Below, piece after piece: positions 25,551 through 34,496 of a stretch of DNA of 64,000 nucleotides; within the stretch, counting starts at the first letter, position 1, and each line of letters begins with the position of its first letter. The stretch is from assembly GCF_003386235.1 (NCBI RefSeq), contig NZ_QRDZ01000022.1:106658-170657 (forward strand), in the 5' to 3' direction. The notes below the pieces were generated by a model. That model did no database searches. It saw only the letters and a program-made list of their open reading frames with translations, and had not been told where the DNA came from. Position numbers and translations under genes: made by a program. Source of the DNA: Cohnella phaseoli. GTDB lineage: Bacteria > Bacillota > Bacilli > Paenibacillales > Paenibacillaceae.

Positions 25551-27936
25551 GAACAAGCTCAAGCTCTGGTATCTACGGCCTGCCGCTGAATGGGTCGAAG
25601 CGCTGCCGATTGGCAACGGGCGACTGGGCGGCATGGCTTTCGGAGGAATCAAGCACGAGCGGATCCAGCTCAACGAAGATACCTTGTGGTCCGGGCGGCC
25701 GACCGATCCGAACAATGACGGGGCGGCAGCGTATCTGGAAGAGGTGCGGCGGCTGAATTTCGCCGGACGTTACGCGGAGGCGCAAGCTCTGATCGAAGAG
25801 CATATGCTCGGCCCGTGGGTCGAATCGTATCAAGCGATGGGGGATCTGCGACTGGAATTCGACGGGGGCGAACAGGTCGAGGATTACCGGCGCGAGCTGG
25901 ATTTGCGGGACGCCGTATTCCGTACCCGTTTCGTTCGCCAAGGCGTTCTCCATACGAGAGAGGTATTCGTCTCCGCGCCAGATCAGGTCATGGTCGTCCG
26001 ACTGGCGGTCGACCGCCCGGGCAAGCTGCATTTTCAAGCTTCGCTCGACAGTCCGCTTAACTATTCCGTGCAACGGGCGGACGACCGCCGCATCGCTTTG
26101 AACGGGCAAAGTCCGGTCCATGTCGAGCCCTATCACGTCGACACCGAACAGTCGGTGTTTTACGAAGACGGGCAGGGTCTGACGTTCGCCGTGCATCTCC
26201 AAGCTGCTTCGACGGACGGGAAGGTGGAGACGCAAGGCAATCGCATCGTCGTTCGCGACGCGACGGAGGCCGTGTTCCTGCTGGCTGCGGCGACCAGCTA
26301 CAACGGTTTCGACCGCGACCCGCGAAAAGACGGCCAAGATCCGGAGCGGCTCTGCATCTCCCGGTTGAACGAGGCTTCGGGGCGAACTTGGGAGCAGTTG
26401 CTCTCCCGCCATACGGCCGATTATCGCCGCTTGTTCGAGCGCATCGATTGGCGGCTCGACGTTCCGGGCCTGGACGGCCTGCCGACGGACGAGCGGATCG
26501 ATGCGCTGCGAGCCGGGAAGAACGATCCGCAGATGGCGGTGCTCTTCTACCAATACGGTCGCTACCTGCTAATCTCCAGCTCCCGCCCGGGCACGCAGGC
26601 GGCGACGCTGCAAGGCATCTGGAACGATATGACCCGTCCGCCGTGGGCCTGCTGCTATACGATTAATATCAATACGCAAATGAATTATTGGGCGGCGGAA
26701 GCGAATCATTTGGCCGAATGCCACGAGCCGCTGTTCGACCTGCTGGACGATCTGAGTATAACAGGGGCGCAGACGGCGAAGATCCATTATAATAGCAGCG
26801 GATGGGTCGCCCATCATTCCACCGACTTGTGGCGGACAGCCACTCCGTCCGGCGGTCCGTCGAAGGGACCGGCCAGTTGGGCATTCTGGCCGATGGGCGG
26901 CGTGTGGCTCTGCCGGCATCTGTGGGAGCATTACGAATTCGGCGGGGACCTCGACTTCCTGAAACGGCGGGCCTATCCGATCCTGAAAGGCGCCGCGGAA
27001 TTTTGTCTGGACTGGCTCGTCGAGGATGGCGAAGGACATCTCGTAACGAATCCGTCTACTTCCCCGGAAAATACGTTTATCGGCCCGGACGGACAGAAGG
27101 CGGCCGTCAGCATTGCCTCGACGATGGACACGTCCATGATCCGGGAACTGTTCGCCCACTGCATCGAAGCGGCTTCGCTCCTGGACATCGACATCGAATT
27201 CCGGGGAACGCTGGAACAAGCTGCAGGCCGGCTTCTTCCGCTGCAAATCGGCCAATATGGACAGCTTCAGGAATGGTATCGGGATTTCGAAGAGAGCGAG
27301 CCGGGGCACCGGCATACCGCTCATCTGTATGCGCTGCATCCGGGGAGCGAGATTATTCCGTCCCGCGACCCCGAGCTCGCTGAGGCGGTCAAGGCGACAC
27401 TTAAACGGAGACGAGAGCATGAAAAGCTCGATACGATCGGCTGGTGCTTTGCCTGGATGATCAGCATGTATGCCCGGCTTGAGGATGGAAATATGGCTCA
27501 CGACTATCTGGAGAAGCTGCTCCGCAACCCGTTTCCGAATCTGTTCAATGCGCATCGCCATCCAAAGCTCGTCTTCTATCCGCTTACCATCGAAGCGAAC
27601 TTCGGAGCGACCGCGGGGATCGCCGAGCTGCTGCTGCAAAGTCATGGCGGAGAAATCCGCCTGCTGCCGGCGCTCCCCTCGGCTTGGCCCGATGGCAGCA
27701 TTCGCGGCTTGCGGGCGCGCGGGGGCTTCGAGGTGGCCATGGAGTGGCGAGACGGCAGACTGACGAGAGCCGAGATTCTCTCCCGTAACGGACGGACTTG
27801 CAAAGTGCACTTGGGAGCTCCGTTCTTCGTCGTCTCTTCCGACTCCGGAGAAAGACTCCGCAGCGATGACCGCTGCGAGGCGCAGTTTGCCACCCTGCAG
27901 GGCGGAAGATATATAATAGAGGCAACTTATAAATAA
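25540..27936 (+). CDS. GH95 alpha-L-fucosidase-like glycoside hydrolase
   Basis: 798 residues from ATG 25540, chosen because AGGAAGGTG precedes it; the frame is open to GTG 25531. Family features: EALPIGNGRLGGMAFGGI and ERIQLNEDTLWSG at the N-terminus, and INTQMNYWAAEANHLAECHE and YALHPGSEI in the (alpha/alpha)6 barrel. GH95 enzymes are mostly alpha-1,2-L-fucosidases, with some alpha-L-galactosidases. No signal peptide. Its start overlaps the end of GH42 by 11 bases, making it the fourth gene of a tightly packed operon. Confidence 0.93.
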   Translation: MNDENKLKLWYLRPAAEWVEALPIGNGRLGGMAFGGIKHERIQLNEDTLWSGRPTDPNNDGAAAYLEEVRRLNFAGRYAEAQALIEEHMLGPWVESYQAMGDLRLEFDGGEQVEDYRRELDLRDAVFRTRFVRQGVLHTREVFVSAPDQVMVVRLAVDRPGKLHFQASLDSPLNYSVQRADDRRIALNGQSPVHVEPYHVDTEQSVFYEDGQGLTFAVHLQAASTDGKVETQGNRIVVRDATEAVFLLAAATSYNGFDRDPRKDGQDPERLCISRLNEASGRTWEQLLSRHTADYRRLFERIDWRLDVPGLDGLPTDERIDALRAGKNDPQMAVLFYQYGRYLLISSSRPGTQAATLQGIWNDMTRPPWACCYTININTQMNYWAAEANHLAECHEPLFDLLDDLSITGAQTAKIHYNSSGWVAHHSTDLWRTATPSGGPSKGPASWAFWPMGGVWLCRHLWEHYEFGGDLDFLKRRAYPILKGAAEFCLDWLVEDGEGHLVTNPSTSPENTFIGPDGQKAAVSIASTMDTSMIRELFAHCIEAASLLDIDIEFRGTLEQAAGRLLPLQIGQYGQLQEWYRDFEESEPGHRHTAHLYALHPGSEIIPSRDPELAEAVKATLKRRREHEKLDTIGWCFAWMISMYARLEDGNMAHDYLEKLLRNPFPNLFNAHRHPKLVFYPLTIEANFGATAGIAELLLQSHGGEIRLLPALPSAWPDGSIRGLRARGGFEVAMEWRDGRLTRAEILSRNGRTCKVHLGAPFFVVSSDSGERLRSDDRCEAQFATLQGGRYIIEATYK

Positions 27937-27972
27937 TTCCTTCAGGTCGGCCTTAACAAGAGGAGCACGACA

Positions 27973-28971
27973 ATGAACTGGAAATCAGAAATCTATCGGA
28001 AGGCGGTTCTAATCGCCGAGCAATACCGTGCGGTCAACGGTGTACGAGGGATCGCCATTGGCGGAAGCGTTGCCAGGCGAACCGTCTGGAAGCACTCCGA
28101 TCTCGAGCTCTGCCTGTTTGTTGACGAATACCGCCCGGCGTTTGACTATTTTAACGTCATTGACGGCCTGGGCGTTGAAATTATTCAGATCAACGTGGCC
28201 AACGTTCGAGCCTTCCTCGATCGTTATGCAGAGGACGGGAGTATCCAAGGAGCGCTGAGCTTTCCTATTCAGGTTTACCAATGCCGCATCGTTCACGACC
28301 CCGAGGGGCTGCTGGCCGCATTCAAGCAAATTTACGATCGCGCTTTGTTCGACGACCGCATTAAGTCGGTCAAGAAACGGGAGGCGAAGCAACGCGCCGA
28401 TGAACGATACGGGAACGCCATACGGCTACTTGATGAAGGCAGCCCCGCAAGCGCTCATGCCTCCCTTCGTCTGGCCGTGAACGAGCTAATGCTGGCCTAT
28501 TATTGGCAGCACGATATTTTGCCCAGAAGCCAGAATCGTACCGTCTATTTGCTGAAACTCCATTCTCGCAAGCTGGGAAGCTTCGATTTGTACCGTCTTT
28601 TTACGGAGGTTTACGGATTGACCGGCAATAAGGCACAAATGAAGGAAGAGCTGTTTGCCGCCAAAAATGATCTCTTCTCGATTGCAAGCGCCGCATGGGG
28701 ACGAAACGCTCCGGAATTTCTGGAAAAAGCCTGCGACGGGCAGCTGGAATGGGGATACGAAAGCAGCATTCTGTATGTTCATAAATGGTGCGTCCATACT
28801 ATCCATTTCACGGAACTGACGCAAGCGATTTACGACCGCCCGGAGTTCGCGCGGCAGCGCCCCGAATTGACCAGGTTTCTGGGGTTCGACCGGACAGACG
28901 AAGAGCAAGTGTCTGCTTGGATGGAAGACTATACGAAAGTCGCAAGCGCACTGCAAATAAGAATCGAATAG
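27973..28971 (+). CDS. nucleotidyltransferase-fold protein of unknown substrate
   Basis: 332 residues. The N-terminal domain has the Pol-beta-type signature IAIGGSVARRTVWKHSDLEL, with GGS and a DxE instead of the usual DxD, as in some aminoglycoside and minimal nucleotidyltransferases. The remainder is helical (residues about 130-330), compatible with a HEPN-like or substrate-binding domain. AAGAGGAGC precedes the start. It follows GH95 by 36 bases and may be co-transcribed, but no functional link to sugar use is visible. Resistance-type modification of a small molecule is one option; I make no firm call. Confidence 0.7.
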   Translation: MNWKSEIYRKAVLIAEQYRAVNGVRGIAIGGSVARRTVWKHSDLELCLFVDEYRPAFDYFNVIDGLGVEIIQINVANVRAFLDRYAEDGSIQGALSFPIQVYQCRIVHDPEGLLAAFKQIYDRALFDDRIKSVKKREAKQRADERYGNAIRLLDEGSPASAHASLRLAVNELMLAYYWQHDILPRSQNRTVYLLKLHSRKLGSFDLYRLFTEVYGLTGNKAQMKEELFAAKNDLFSIASAAWGRNAPEFLEKACDGQLEWGYESSILYVHKWCVHTIHFTELTQAIYDRPEFARQRPELTRFLGFDRTDEEQVSAWMEDYTKVASALQIRIE

Positions 28972-29031
28972 ACTTCCTTATTTTGTTCCATTACACTGGA
29001 TAGCAAAATAGGAAAGCGAGGTGGGCCGGCA

Positions 29032-29421
29032 TTGACAACGACGATTGTTGTTATTTTCATTACCGTCTCATTGCTTACGTCATCGCTTACGATCGCTTTG
29101 GTTGTCCAGAACGTGCGAGCGGGCAAAGCGAAAATCTCCCAGCGGAGAACCATCCTTGAGAACGGCATCCCCGCTCAGGCGACCATCAATTCTATCGAGC
29201 AAACCAACGTGCAGTTGGACGATCAGCCTGAGGTGCTGATTGATCTAACCGTCGTCAAGTCGGATGGCGAAGCCTTCCATGCCATGGTGCGAACCGTTAT
29301 CCCGATCATTAACATTCCGTCGTTTCAAAAAGGCAGTGTCATAGAAGTTCGATATATGACCGTAAACAATGAACTGAAGGTCGAAGTCGAAGGCGCCTAC
29401 TTCCCTTTCAGCAAGACTTGA
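29032..29421 (+). CDS. small membrane-anchored protein, DUF3592-like
   Basis: 129 residues starting at TTG with GCGAGGTGGG upstream. One N-terminal membrane segment (residues about 4-26, VVIFITVSLLTSSLTIALVV) is followed by a soluble beta-rich domain (ILENGIPAQATINSIEQTNV ... GSVIEVRYMTVNNELKVEVE) similar in style to DUF3592-type SHOCT/OB-like domains. I do not recognise a specific function. No operon partner is evident. Confidence 0.6.
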   Translation: MTTTIVVIFITVSLLTSSLTIALVVQNVRAGKAKISQRRTILENGIPAQATINSIEQTNVQLDDQPEVLIDLTVVKSDGEAFHAMVRTVIPIINIPSFQKGSVIEVRYMTVNNELKVEVEGAYFPFSKT

Positions 29422-29562
29422 TGACGGAGCAACTAAGAAGGGATTCCATGAACATGGAAGACAAATTGATCTATTACTATACAGGGCTTGGCTGGAACGA
29501 CGACCCCTGTGACGCGGAGACGCGCATTGCCGTTGTGACGACGGGCTTCGGCTGCGCGATCT

Positions 29563-29895
29563 GCGGTCCTTATCCCTTACGAAAGTCTAAGAACGGTCGA
29601 CGAACAAATTTCTGTCATTGCGGATTTGCTCGGCAAGGATAAAGAAGGCGCGGAATGGCTGGAGCAATTCCATAAGAACGCGGATGAAGCGCGCGCCAAA
29701 GTGAACGCCGTCATTCCGGAAGGGAAATCGGCCGCGATTATCGGCATTATGGACGGCACTGTAGGCTTGCTTGGCGACCGATTCGGACGAGGCGGACAAG
29801 CGCTCTACAATGTACTGAAGCTCAAGCCGCCGGAAAGAGTTCAGAAGCTGATCGACAGAGATGCTAACAGCGTCCAAGTAAAAACAATCCATTAA
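29563..29895 (+). pseudogene. remnant of an iron-siderophore ABC binding protein
   Basis: In one frame the sequence reads from AVLIPYESLRTVDEQ through ELLGK-like IADLLGKDKEGAEWL, AIIGIMDGTVGLLGDRFGRG and LYNVLKLKPPERVQKL to a stop at 29895. This pattern is the C-terminal half of FecB/FhuD-type siderophore-binding proteins. The N-terminal half, signal peptide and start codon are missing; a stop lies upstream in this frame, and the region just before (29448-29562) encodes unrelated sequence. The best explanation is a decayed, truncated gene. A terminator directly follows, probably that of the original gene. Confidence 0.65.
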
Positions 29896-29898
29896 AAC

Positions 29899-29945
29899 AA
29901 TGACAGCCGCTTGGGAACAGCGCCCATGCGGCTGTCATTTGTCTT
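29899..29945 (+). terminator. rho-independent terminator
   Basis: ATGACAGCCGC (29900-29910) pairs with GCGGCTGTCAT (29928-29938), followed by TTGTCTTATTT. It follows the siderophore-binding-protein remnant. Confidence 0.8.
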
Positions 29946-29985
29946 ATTTGCACCTTCTTTGGATGACGATTAGGGGTAGGAACCT

Positions 29986-30744
29986 TTAAACCTTCGAATT
30001 CCGATACTGCTGAGGGCTGGTCCCAACATATTTTTTAAATAGCATGCAAAATTGCGGAGGCGTGGAGAAGCCGCATTCCATGGCGATCGTCGTTACGGAG
30101 TCGCTGCTTCCCGCAAGCCGTTTTTTGGCCTGATCGATTCGCTTGCGAATGACGTACTGAATCGGCGAGTATCCGGTTTTCTCCTTGAATTGATGTCGGA
30201 AATAATGATAGCTGTATCCGAGCGTCTCGGCGAGATCGGCAAAATCGACTTTATCGCAGTTATATTGCTCGATGTAATTTTGAGCGTAGCGAAGCTTCTC
30301 ATCAATCTCCAGAGTTTCGTTCGGCGCATCGCCGCCAATAATTCTCCCAACCTCGATAATCAGCTCCGTGAGAAGGCAATTCAACTTTAAGTGATAGAAG
30401 CTGTTTTTGCTTTGAAGCTCCGCAGCCATCTTTTCCAACAAGTCGTGAATGCGGCCGTCGGGATCGTCGCGATATAAGCCAGTTTGAAGATGGATCGGAA
30501 CTTGGTCGTAGGAAAAGTTAACGAACATGACCTTGGTTTTGTCGCGCCTGTACTCATCGTGCTTATGCCCTGGAGGGATAACCGTAAATTGGCCGCTGCT
30601 ATATGAATACGTATGGTTTCCGATCGTCGTGGTCCCGTTCCCCGAAGCATAAAATACAATTTCGAATCCCCCGTGGCTATGAAAATCGATATAGCTCTCC
30701 GCATCCCGCTCCGCGGCAAAGAACAAATCGAAGGAACAATTCAT
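29986..30744 (-). CDS. AraC family regulator with cupin-like sensor domain
   Basis: About 252 residues from ATG 30744, chosen because AAGGGG lies eight bases upstream; the frame is open to 30789. The N-terminal half is an AraC-type cupin (FHSHGGFEIVFYASGNGTTTI, FTVIPPGHKHDEYRR). The C-terminal half has the two helix-turn-helix motifs (FADLAETLGYSYHYFRHQFK and VTTIAMECGFSTPPQFCMLF). It diverges from the nucleoside hydrolase-ribokinase pair, which it probably regulates in response to a sugar or nucleoside. Confidence 0.92.
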   Translation of the reverse strand: MNCSFDLFFAAERDAESYIDFHSHGGFEIVFYASGNGTTTIGNHTYSYSSGQFTVIPPGHKHDEYRRDKTKVMFVNFSYDQVPIHLQTGLYRDDPDGRIHDLLEKMAAELQSKNSFYHLKLNCLLTELIIEVGRIIGGDAPNETLEIDEKLRYAQNYIEQYNCDKVDFADLAETLGYSYHYFRHQFKEKTGYSPIQYVIRKRIDQAKKRLAGSSDSVTTIAMECGFSTPPQFCMLFKKYVGTSPQQYRNSKV

Positions 30745-30907
30745 CTCGATATCCCCTTCTCTCAGCCATCGTCTAAAAAGCCAAATCATATAATATATCG
30801 ACCATTAAAGGATACTAAAACATAGAACAATTCCTTTATTATTATATTAACGAAGACCAAATCATACAATCGTGGAATTGCGATTTTCCGAAAGGGTGCG
30901 AGTACTT

Positions 30908-31858
30908 ATGCCAACCTCTTTTCCCAAGCTTTCCGAGCAACTTCGTCTCAGCCGCCTTGAACCGCCGACAGGCAAAGTCAACATGGTGCTGGATACGGAC
31001 ACCTTTAATGAGATCGACGATCAGTTTGCCGTAGCTTACTCTTTGCTATCCAAGAACAAATTGAATCTTCAAGCGATCTACGCCGCCCCCTTCTTTAATG
31101 AGAAATCGAGCGGACCGAAAGACGGCATGGAAAAAAGCTATCAGGAGATTCTTGATATTTTGGAGCGGATGGACCATCCTGCGGAAGGCTTTGCTTTCAG
31201 AGGCTCGGAGCAGTATTTACCGGCAGACGGTACGCCGGTAGACAGTCCCGCAGCCCGCGATCTGGTCGAGAAAGCATTGCGCACCCCGGACGAGGAGGTT
31301 CTTTATGTTGTCGCGATCGGCGCAATTACCAATGTAGCTTCAGCTATTCTGATGGAGCCTAAAATTATCGAGAAAATCGTGGTCGTCTGGCTAGGCGGAC
31401 ATACGCTGGATTGGCCGGACACCAACGAGTTTAATCTTATTCAGGACATACCGGCAGCTCGCGTCGTGCTGGATTGCGGAGTGCCGCTTGTTCTTGTTCC
31501 GTGCGTCGGGGTCGCTTCGCATTTGATCACGACTTTGCCGGAGATCAACCAATATGTAAAGGGCAAGGGGCGGATCGGAGATTTCCTTGCGCAGCGGTTC
31601 GAGGAATGCAGCGATGATCATTACGCTTATTCTCGAGTCATTTGGGACATTTCGGTGGTCGCTTGGCTGATCGACGCCGAATTTATTCCAAGCTGTCTCG
31701 TTCACAGCCCTATCGTAACCGACCAGGGGACCTGGAGCCGCAGTCCGACGCGGCACTGGATTCGCATTGCCCTGTTTGCCGACAGGAACCGGGTATTTAA
31801 AGACCTCTTCTCCAAGCTGGAGCAATATGCCGGCGAAGGTGAAGGTGAGAAACGATGA
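30908..31858 (+). CDS. nucleoside hydrolase (inosine-uridine type)
   Basis: About 316 residues from ATG 30908; AAAGGGTG sits nine bases upstream, and the frame is open to 30872. The calcium-binding signature is a variant, VLDTDTFNEIDDQFAVAY, where the usual form is DTDxGxDDA. YVVAIGAITNVASAI and the distal region LIDAEFIPSC are consistent with the family. The enzyme cleaves the N-glycosidic bond of ribonucleosides to base plus ribose, in the cytoplasm. The variant motif suggests a subfamily whose substrate may not be a classical nucleoside. Its stop overlaps the ribokinase start by four bases. Confidence 0.85.
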   Translation: MPTSFPKLSEQLRLSRLEPPTGKVNMVLDTDTFNEIDDQFAVAYSLLSKNKLNLQAIYAAPFFNEKSSGPKDGMEKSYQEILDILERMDHPAEGFAFRGSEQYLPADGTPVDSPAARDLVEKALRTPDEEVLYVVAIGAITNVASAILMEPKIIEKIVVVWLGGHTLDWPDTNEFNLIQDIPAARVVLDCGVPLVLVPCVGVASHLITTLPEINQYVKGKGRIGDFLAQRFEECSDDHYAYSRVIWDISVVAWLIDAEFIPSCLVHSPIVTDQGTWSRSPTRHWIRIALFADRNRVFKDLFSKLEQYAGEGEGEKR

Positions 31859-32781
31859 AATGGCCTAATCGACCTGTAGTAGCGGTAGTTGGCAGCATCA
31901 ATATGGACATTGTCGTCGAATCGTCGTCGTTCCCTCAACCGGGAGAAACGGTCATGGGGCGGAGCATCGCTTATTTTGCCGGCGGCAAAGGGGCGAATCA
32001 GGCCGTTGCCGCAGCTCGTCTGGGGGCGGATGTCCGTATGATCGGCGCGATCGGGAGCGATAATTTCGGCAGCGAACTGCTTGCGGGACTAAAAGCGGAA
32101 GGCATCGACACACGAGGCGTAAAAGTAACGGAAGGAGCGTCTGGCATCGCTTCGATTCTCGTCTCGGGCGGGGAAAACGAGATCGTCGTCGTTCCGGGCG
32201 CCAACGGCGAGCTTCGGCCCGAAGACGTCGCGGCTAACGCAAGCTTGATCGAGGAGGCGGATATCGTTCTCGTCCAGCTCGAGGTTCCTCAAGACACCGT
32301 TGAGGCAGCCCTCAAGCTGGCGAAAACTTACGGCAAGAAAACGGTTCTGAATCCCGCTCCGGCCGGTCGATTCCCGGACGAATGGCTGCCGCTGGCCGAC
32401 ATCGTCACACCAAATGAGACCGAATTGGCGGCTCTCGTCGGAGAGGAACGGCTGGACGATCCGCTCGTGCTTCAAGAAGCGACGAACAAACTGCATATGC
32501 GCGGAGCTTCGCGAATCATCGTCACGCTGGGGGCCAACGGCGCTGCGCTGTCCTTGGGAGATGGGGAAATTGCCAGAGTGCCCGGCCATCGAGTGACGGT
32601 TGTCGATACGACGGGGGCGGGCGATACGTTCCACGGAGCGCTCGCCGCCGCGTGGGCCGGCGGACTGGAGCTGCCGGAGGCGCTCGCAGCCGCCGTGAAA
32701 GCTTCAGCGCTATCCGTAACGAAAGAAGGAGCTCAGACCGGTATGCCGACTTTGGAGGAACTGTCGAGCTGGATGAGCTAG
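31855..32781 (+). CDS. rbsK: ribokinase
   Basis: 308 residues, PfkB family. N-terminal VVGSINMDIVVE, substrate loop GGKGANQAVAAARLGADV, and the C-terminal catalytic signature VDTTGAGDTFHGALAAAW are all present. It converts ribose to ribose-5-phosphate. The ATGA overlap with the nucleoside hydrolase gene means the ribose released upstream can be phosphorylated at once; the pair forms a nucleoside-ribose salvage unit. Confidence 0.94.
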   Translation: MKWPNRPVVAVVGSINMDIVVESSSFPQPGETVMGRSIAYFAGGKGANQAVAAARLGADVRMIGAIGSDNFGSELLAGLKAEGIDTRGVKVTEGASGIASILVSGGENEIVVVPGANGELRPEDVAANASLIEEADIVLVQLEVPQDTVEAALKLAKTYGKKTVLNPAPAGRFPDEWLPLADIVTPNETELAALVGEERLDDPLVLQEATNKLHMRGASRIIVTLGANGAALSLGDGEIARVPGHRVTVVDTTGAGDTFHGALAAAWAGGLELPEALAAAVKASALSVTKEGAQTGMPTLEELSSWMS

Positions 32782-32890
32782 CCGTTTTGTTTACTATATG
32801 GAATCGCTTGAAGTGAATTCGAGCGGTTCCACAAAAAAAATCCCCCTCGATCCCTCTGAGGAAGATAATCTGTATTTTCCATAGGTCATG

Positions 32891-33784
32891 TCAGTCCCGC
32901 CCCGCCTCGTACAGCTTCTGCGCAACCATAGCCGGCCTTGTGCGCGAATCGGTCATATGGTCCCCATCGCCGACGATTAAGCGGAATAGTCCAAGCCGCG
33001 AGGCCATATGAGGGTACCAGCCGAACCCTTCCGCTCCCGTAAAGACGTTGTCCTGATAAAAATAAAGGTAGCTTCTAGGGGTCGACAGCGCGTAAAACGC
33101 TTTAAGATCCAGCTTCTCGAACAGAGGTTTCGCCGGTTCAGGAGTGACGCCTGCGTAGATCCGTTTGGCTACCTCGAAGGGAGCCGTATTGACGAACAAC
33201 TCCCGAAACAACGGAAATGGCAGCATAATCGTGTCATCGCTCGATGCCGCTCGAAGCTGCTCGAAGCCTTGCCTGGTTGCGGGCGGTACCTCGTCGGCAA
33301 GCGCTTCTCCGTCATTCAGTACGAACGCATCCCAAAAGACGAGACGCTTGATGCGGTCCGGTATTTGCTCGGCGACCTTCTGGACGACCGTCCCGCCGAA
33401 GCTGTGCCCGACGAGGATAATGTCATGCAGGTTCAGCCTTGTCACAATATCGACGACCGACTTCGTGATCATCGCGTGCGTGACCGCTTTGTTCGGATCG
33501 TTGCCGTGACCCGCATATTCCGGCGCGTAGACGGTCTGCCCTCTTCTGCGCAGTTCGGCCGCTATACCGTCCCAGAAATGGGCGTCCGCCCATGAGCCGT
33601 GAACAAGCACAAAGGTAAGTCGTTGCTGCTGCTGAGGAAACGGTCGATAGCTTTCGCCCGACTCTCGAGCGCTATACTGCCATGGCCATCGGCTATCCGA
33701 ATAAGGCGTGCAGTTAAAACCTCGGGGAATAGGTCCGTAATAGAAATAGGGAAGTTGATGAATCGGCGGTTGATAAGGGAACAT
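32891..33784 (-). CDS. alpha/beta hydrolase
   Basis: 297 residues. The core starts at about residue 56: LTFVLVHGSWADAHFWDG (oxyanion HG), nucleophile elbow ILVGHSFGGTVV, and a C-terminal GDGDHMTDSR supplying His. The closest style is the EstC/salicylate-esterase-like group. An unusual N-terminal segment of about 55 residues is rich in Pro, Tyr and Gln (FPYQPPIHQLPYFYYGPIPR) with no signal peptide; it resembles low-complexity tails of spore-coat proteins. The substrate is unknown. It lies downstream of the VOC-tetR pair on the same strand, separated by about 100 bases. Confidence 0.85.
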   Translation of the reverse strand: MFPYQPPIHQLPYFYYGPIPRGFNCTPYSDSRWPWQYSARESGESYRPFPQQQQRLTFVLVHGSWADAHFWDGIAAELRRRGQTVYAPEYAGHGNDPNKAVTHAMITKSVVDIVTRLNLHDIILVGHSFGGTVVQKVAEQIPDRIKRLVFWDAFVLNDGEALADEVPPATRQGFEQLRAASSDDTIMLPFPLFRELFVNTAPFEVAKRIYAGVTPEPAKPLFEKLDLKAFYALSTPRSYLYFYQDNVFTGAEGFGWYPHMASRLGLFRLIVGDGDHMTDSRTRPAMVAQKLYEAGRD

Positions 33785-33884
33785 CCAAAAACATCCTTTC
33801 GGTCGGCATTATTCAGCTTATGCCTAATGTTTTTGTGAGGTTCCCCCCTCTTTATGATGCTCTTTGCTCCAAGCAAGCGAATCG

Positions 33885-34469
33885 TTATTGCTTTAATCCT
33901 CCCAAGAATACGGCAAGCACCTTCATCGTTTCATCGAGAGCATTAGGCTGCTGGGACTCGTTGGCAAGCCAGAGCGCCGTCTCATTCAAACCGCCGGATA
34001 TAAAATGGGTCATGGCGTCAAGGGGAACCCGCCGGAAATGCCCCTGCTCTTGCATAATCTCAAGCTGGCCCCTCAATAAGCGCATAGAGTGATTTTTATC
34101 CATCTCTCTCCATACTTCCCAGCCCAGAATTGCAGGTCCGTCGATCAGCATAATACGCCTGTTTCGCTCTTCAACGGCGGCCATAATAAACGCTCGGCAA
34201 CCCAAGTAGAGCTGCTCCCAGACGTCTTCGCTTGTCGAGGCCTCCTGCTCCAGCCTTTCGGCAACCTCTCGCTGGACGTCTTCAAGCACAATTCGGAACA
34301 AGTCCTTTTTACTGCGAAAATGATGGTAAACGGCTCCCCGCGTCAGATTCGCCTCATGCACGATCGATTCCAATGCCGCATCGGCATATCCATAATCGGT
34401 AAAATGGGTTCTGGCGATCTCGACCAGCTTACGAATCGTCTCCGCTGTCGCCGCTTTACTTCTTCTCAT
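33885..34469 (-). CDS. TetR family transcriptional repressor
   Basis: 194 residues. The N-terminal helix-turn-helix is typical (AALESIVHEANLTRGAVYHH FRSKK split across the recognition helix). The C-terminal ligand domain resembles TetR_C_33-type groups (EEASTSEDVWEQLYLGC). It lies 27 bases after the VOC gene in the same operon, and a perfect palindrome at 34964-34984 sits in the operon promoter, so autoregulation is likely. Confidence 0.92.
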   Translation of the reverse strand: MRRSKAATAETIRKLVEIARTHFTDYGYADAALESIVHEANLTRGAVYHHFRSKKDLFRIVLEDVQREVAERLEQEASTSEDVWEQLYLGCRAFIMAAVEERNRRIMLIDGPAILGWEVWREMDKNHSMRLLRGQLEIMQEQGHFRRVPLDAMTHFISGGLNETALWLANESQQPNALDETMKVLAVFLGGLKQ

Positions 34470-34496
34470 AATCGACTAGCTCTCCCCTGCGCCCCC

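Noticed and set aside
29418..29642. Independent 74-residue protein upstream of the siderophore-binding remnant
   Set aside because: From about 29563 it is the wrong frame of the remnant, and the part before has no recognisable features.
32804..32850. Terminator after ribokinase
   Set aside because: GGAATCGCT/AGCGGTTCC forms a stem, but the plus strand has an A-run after it and the minus strand has no T-run following the stem.
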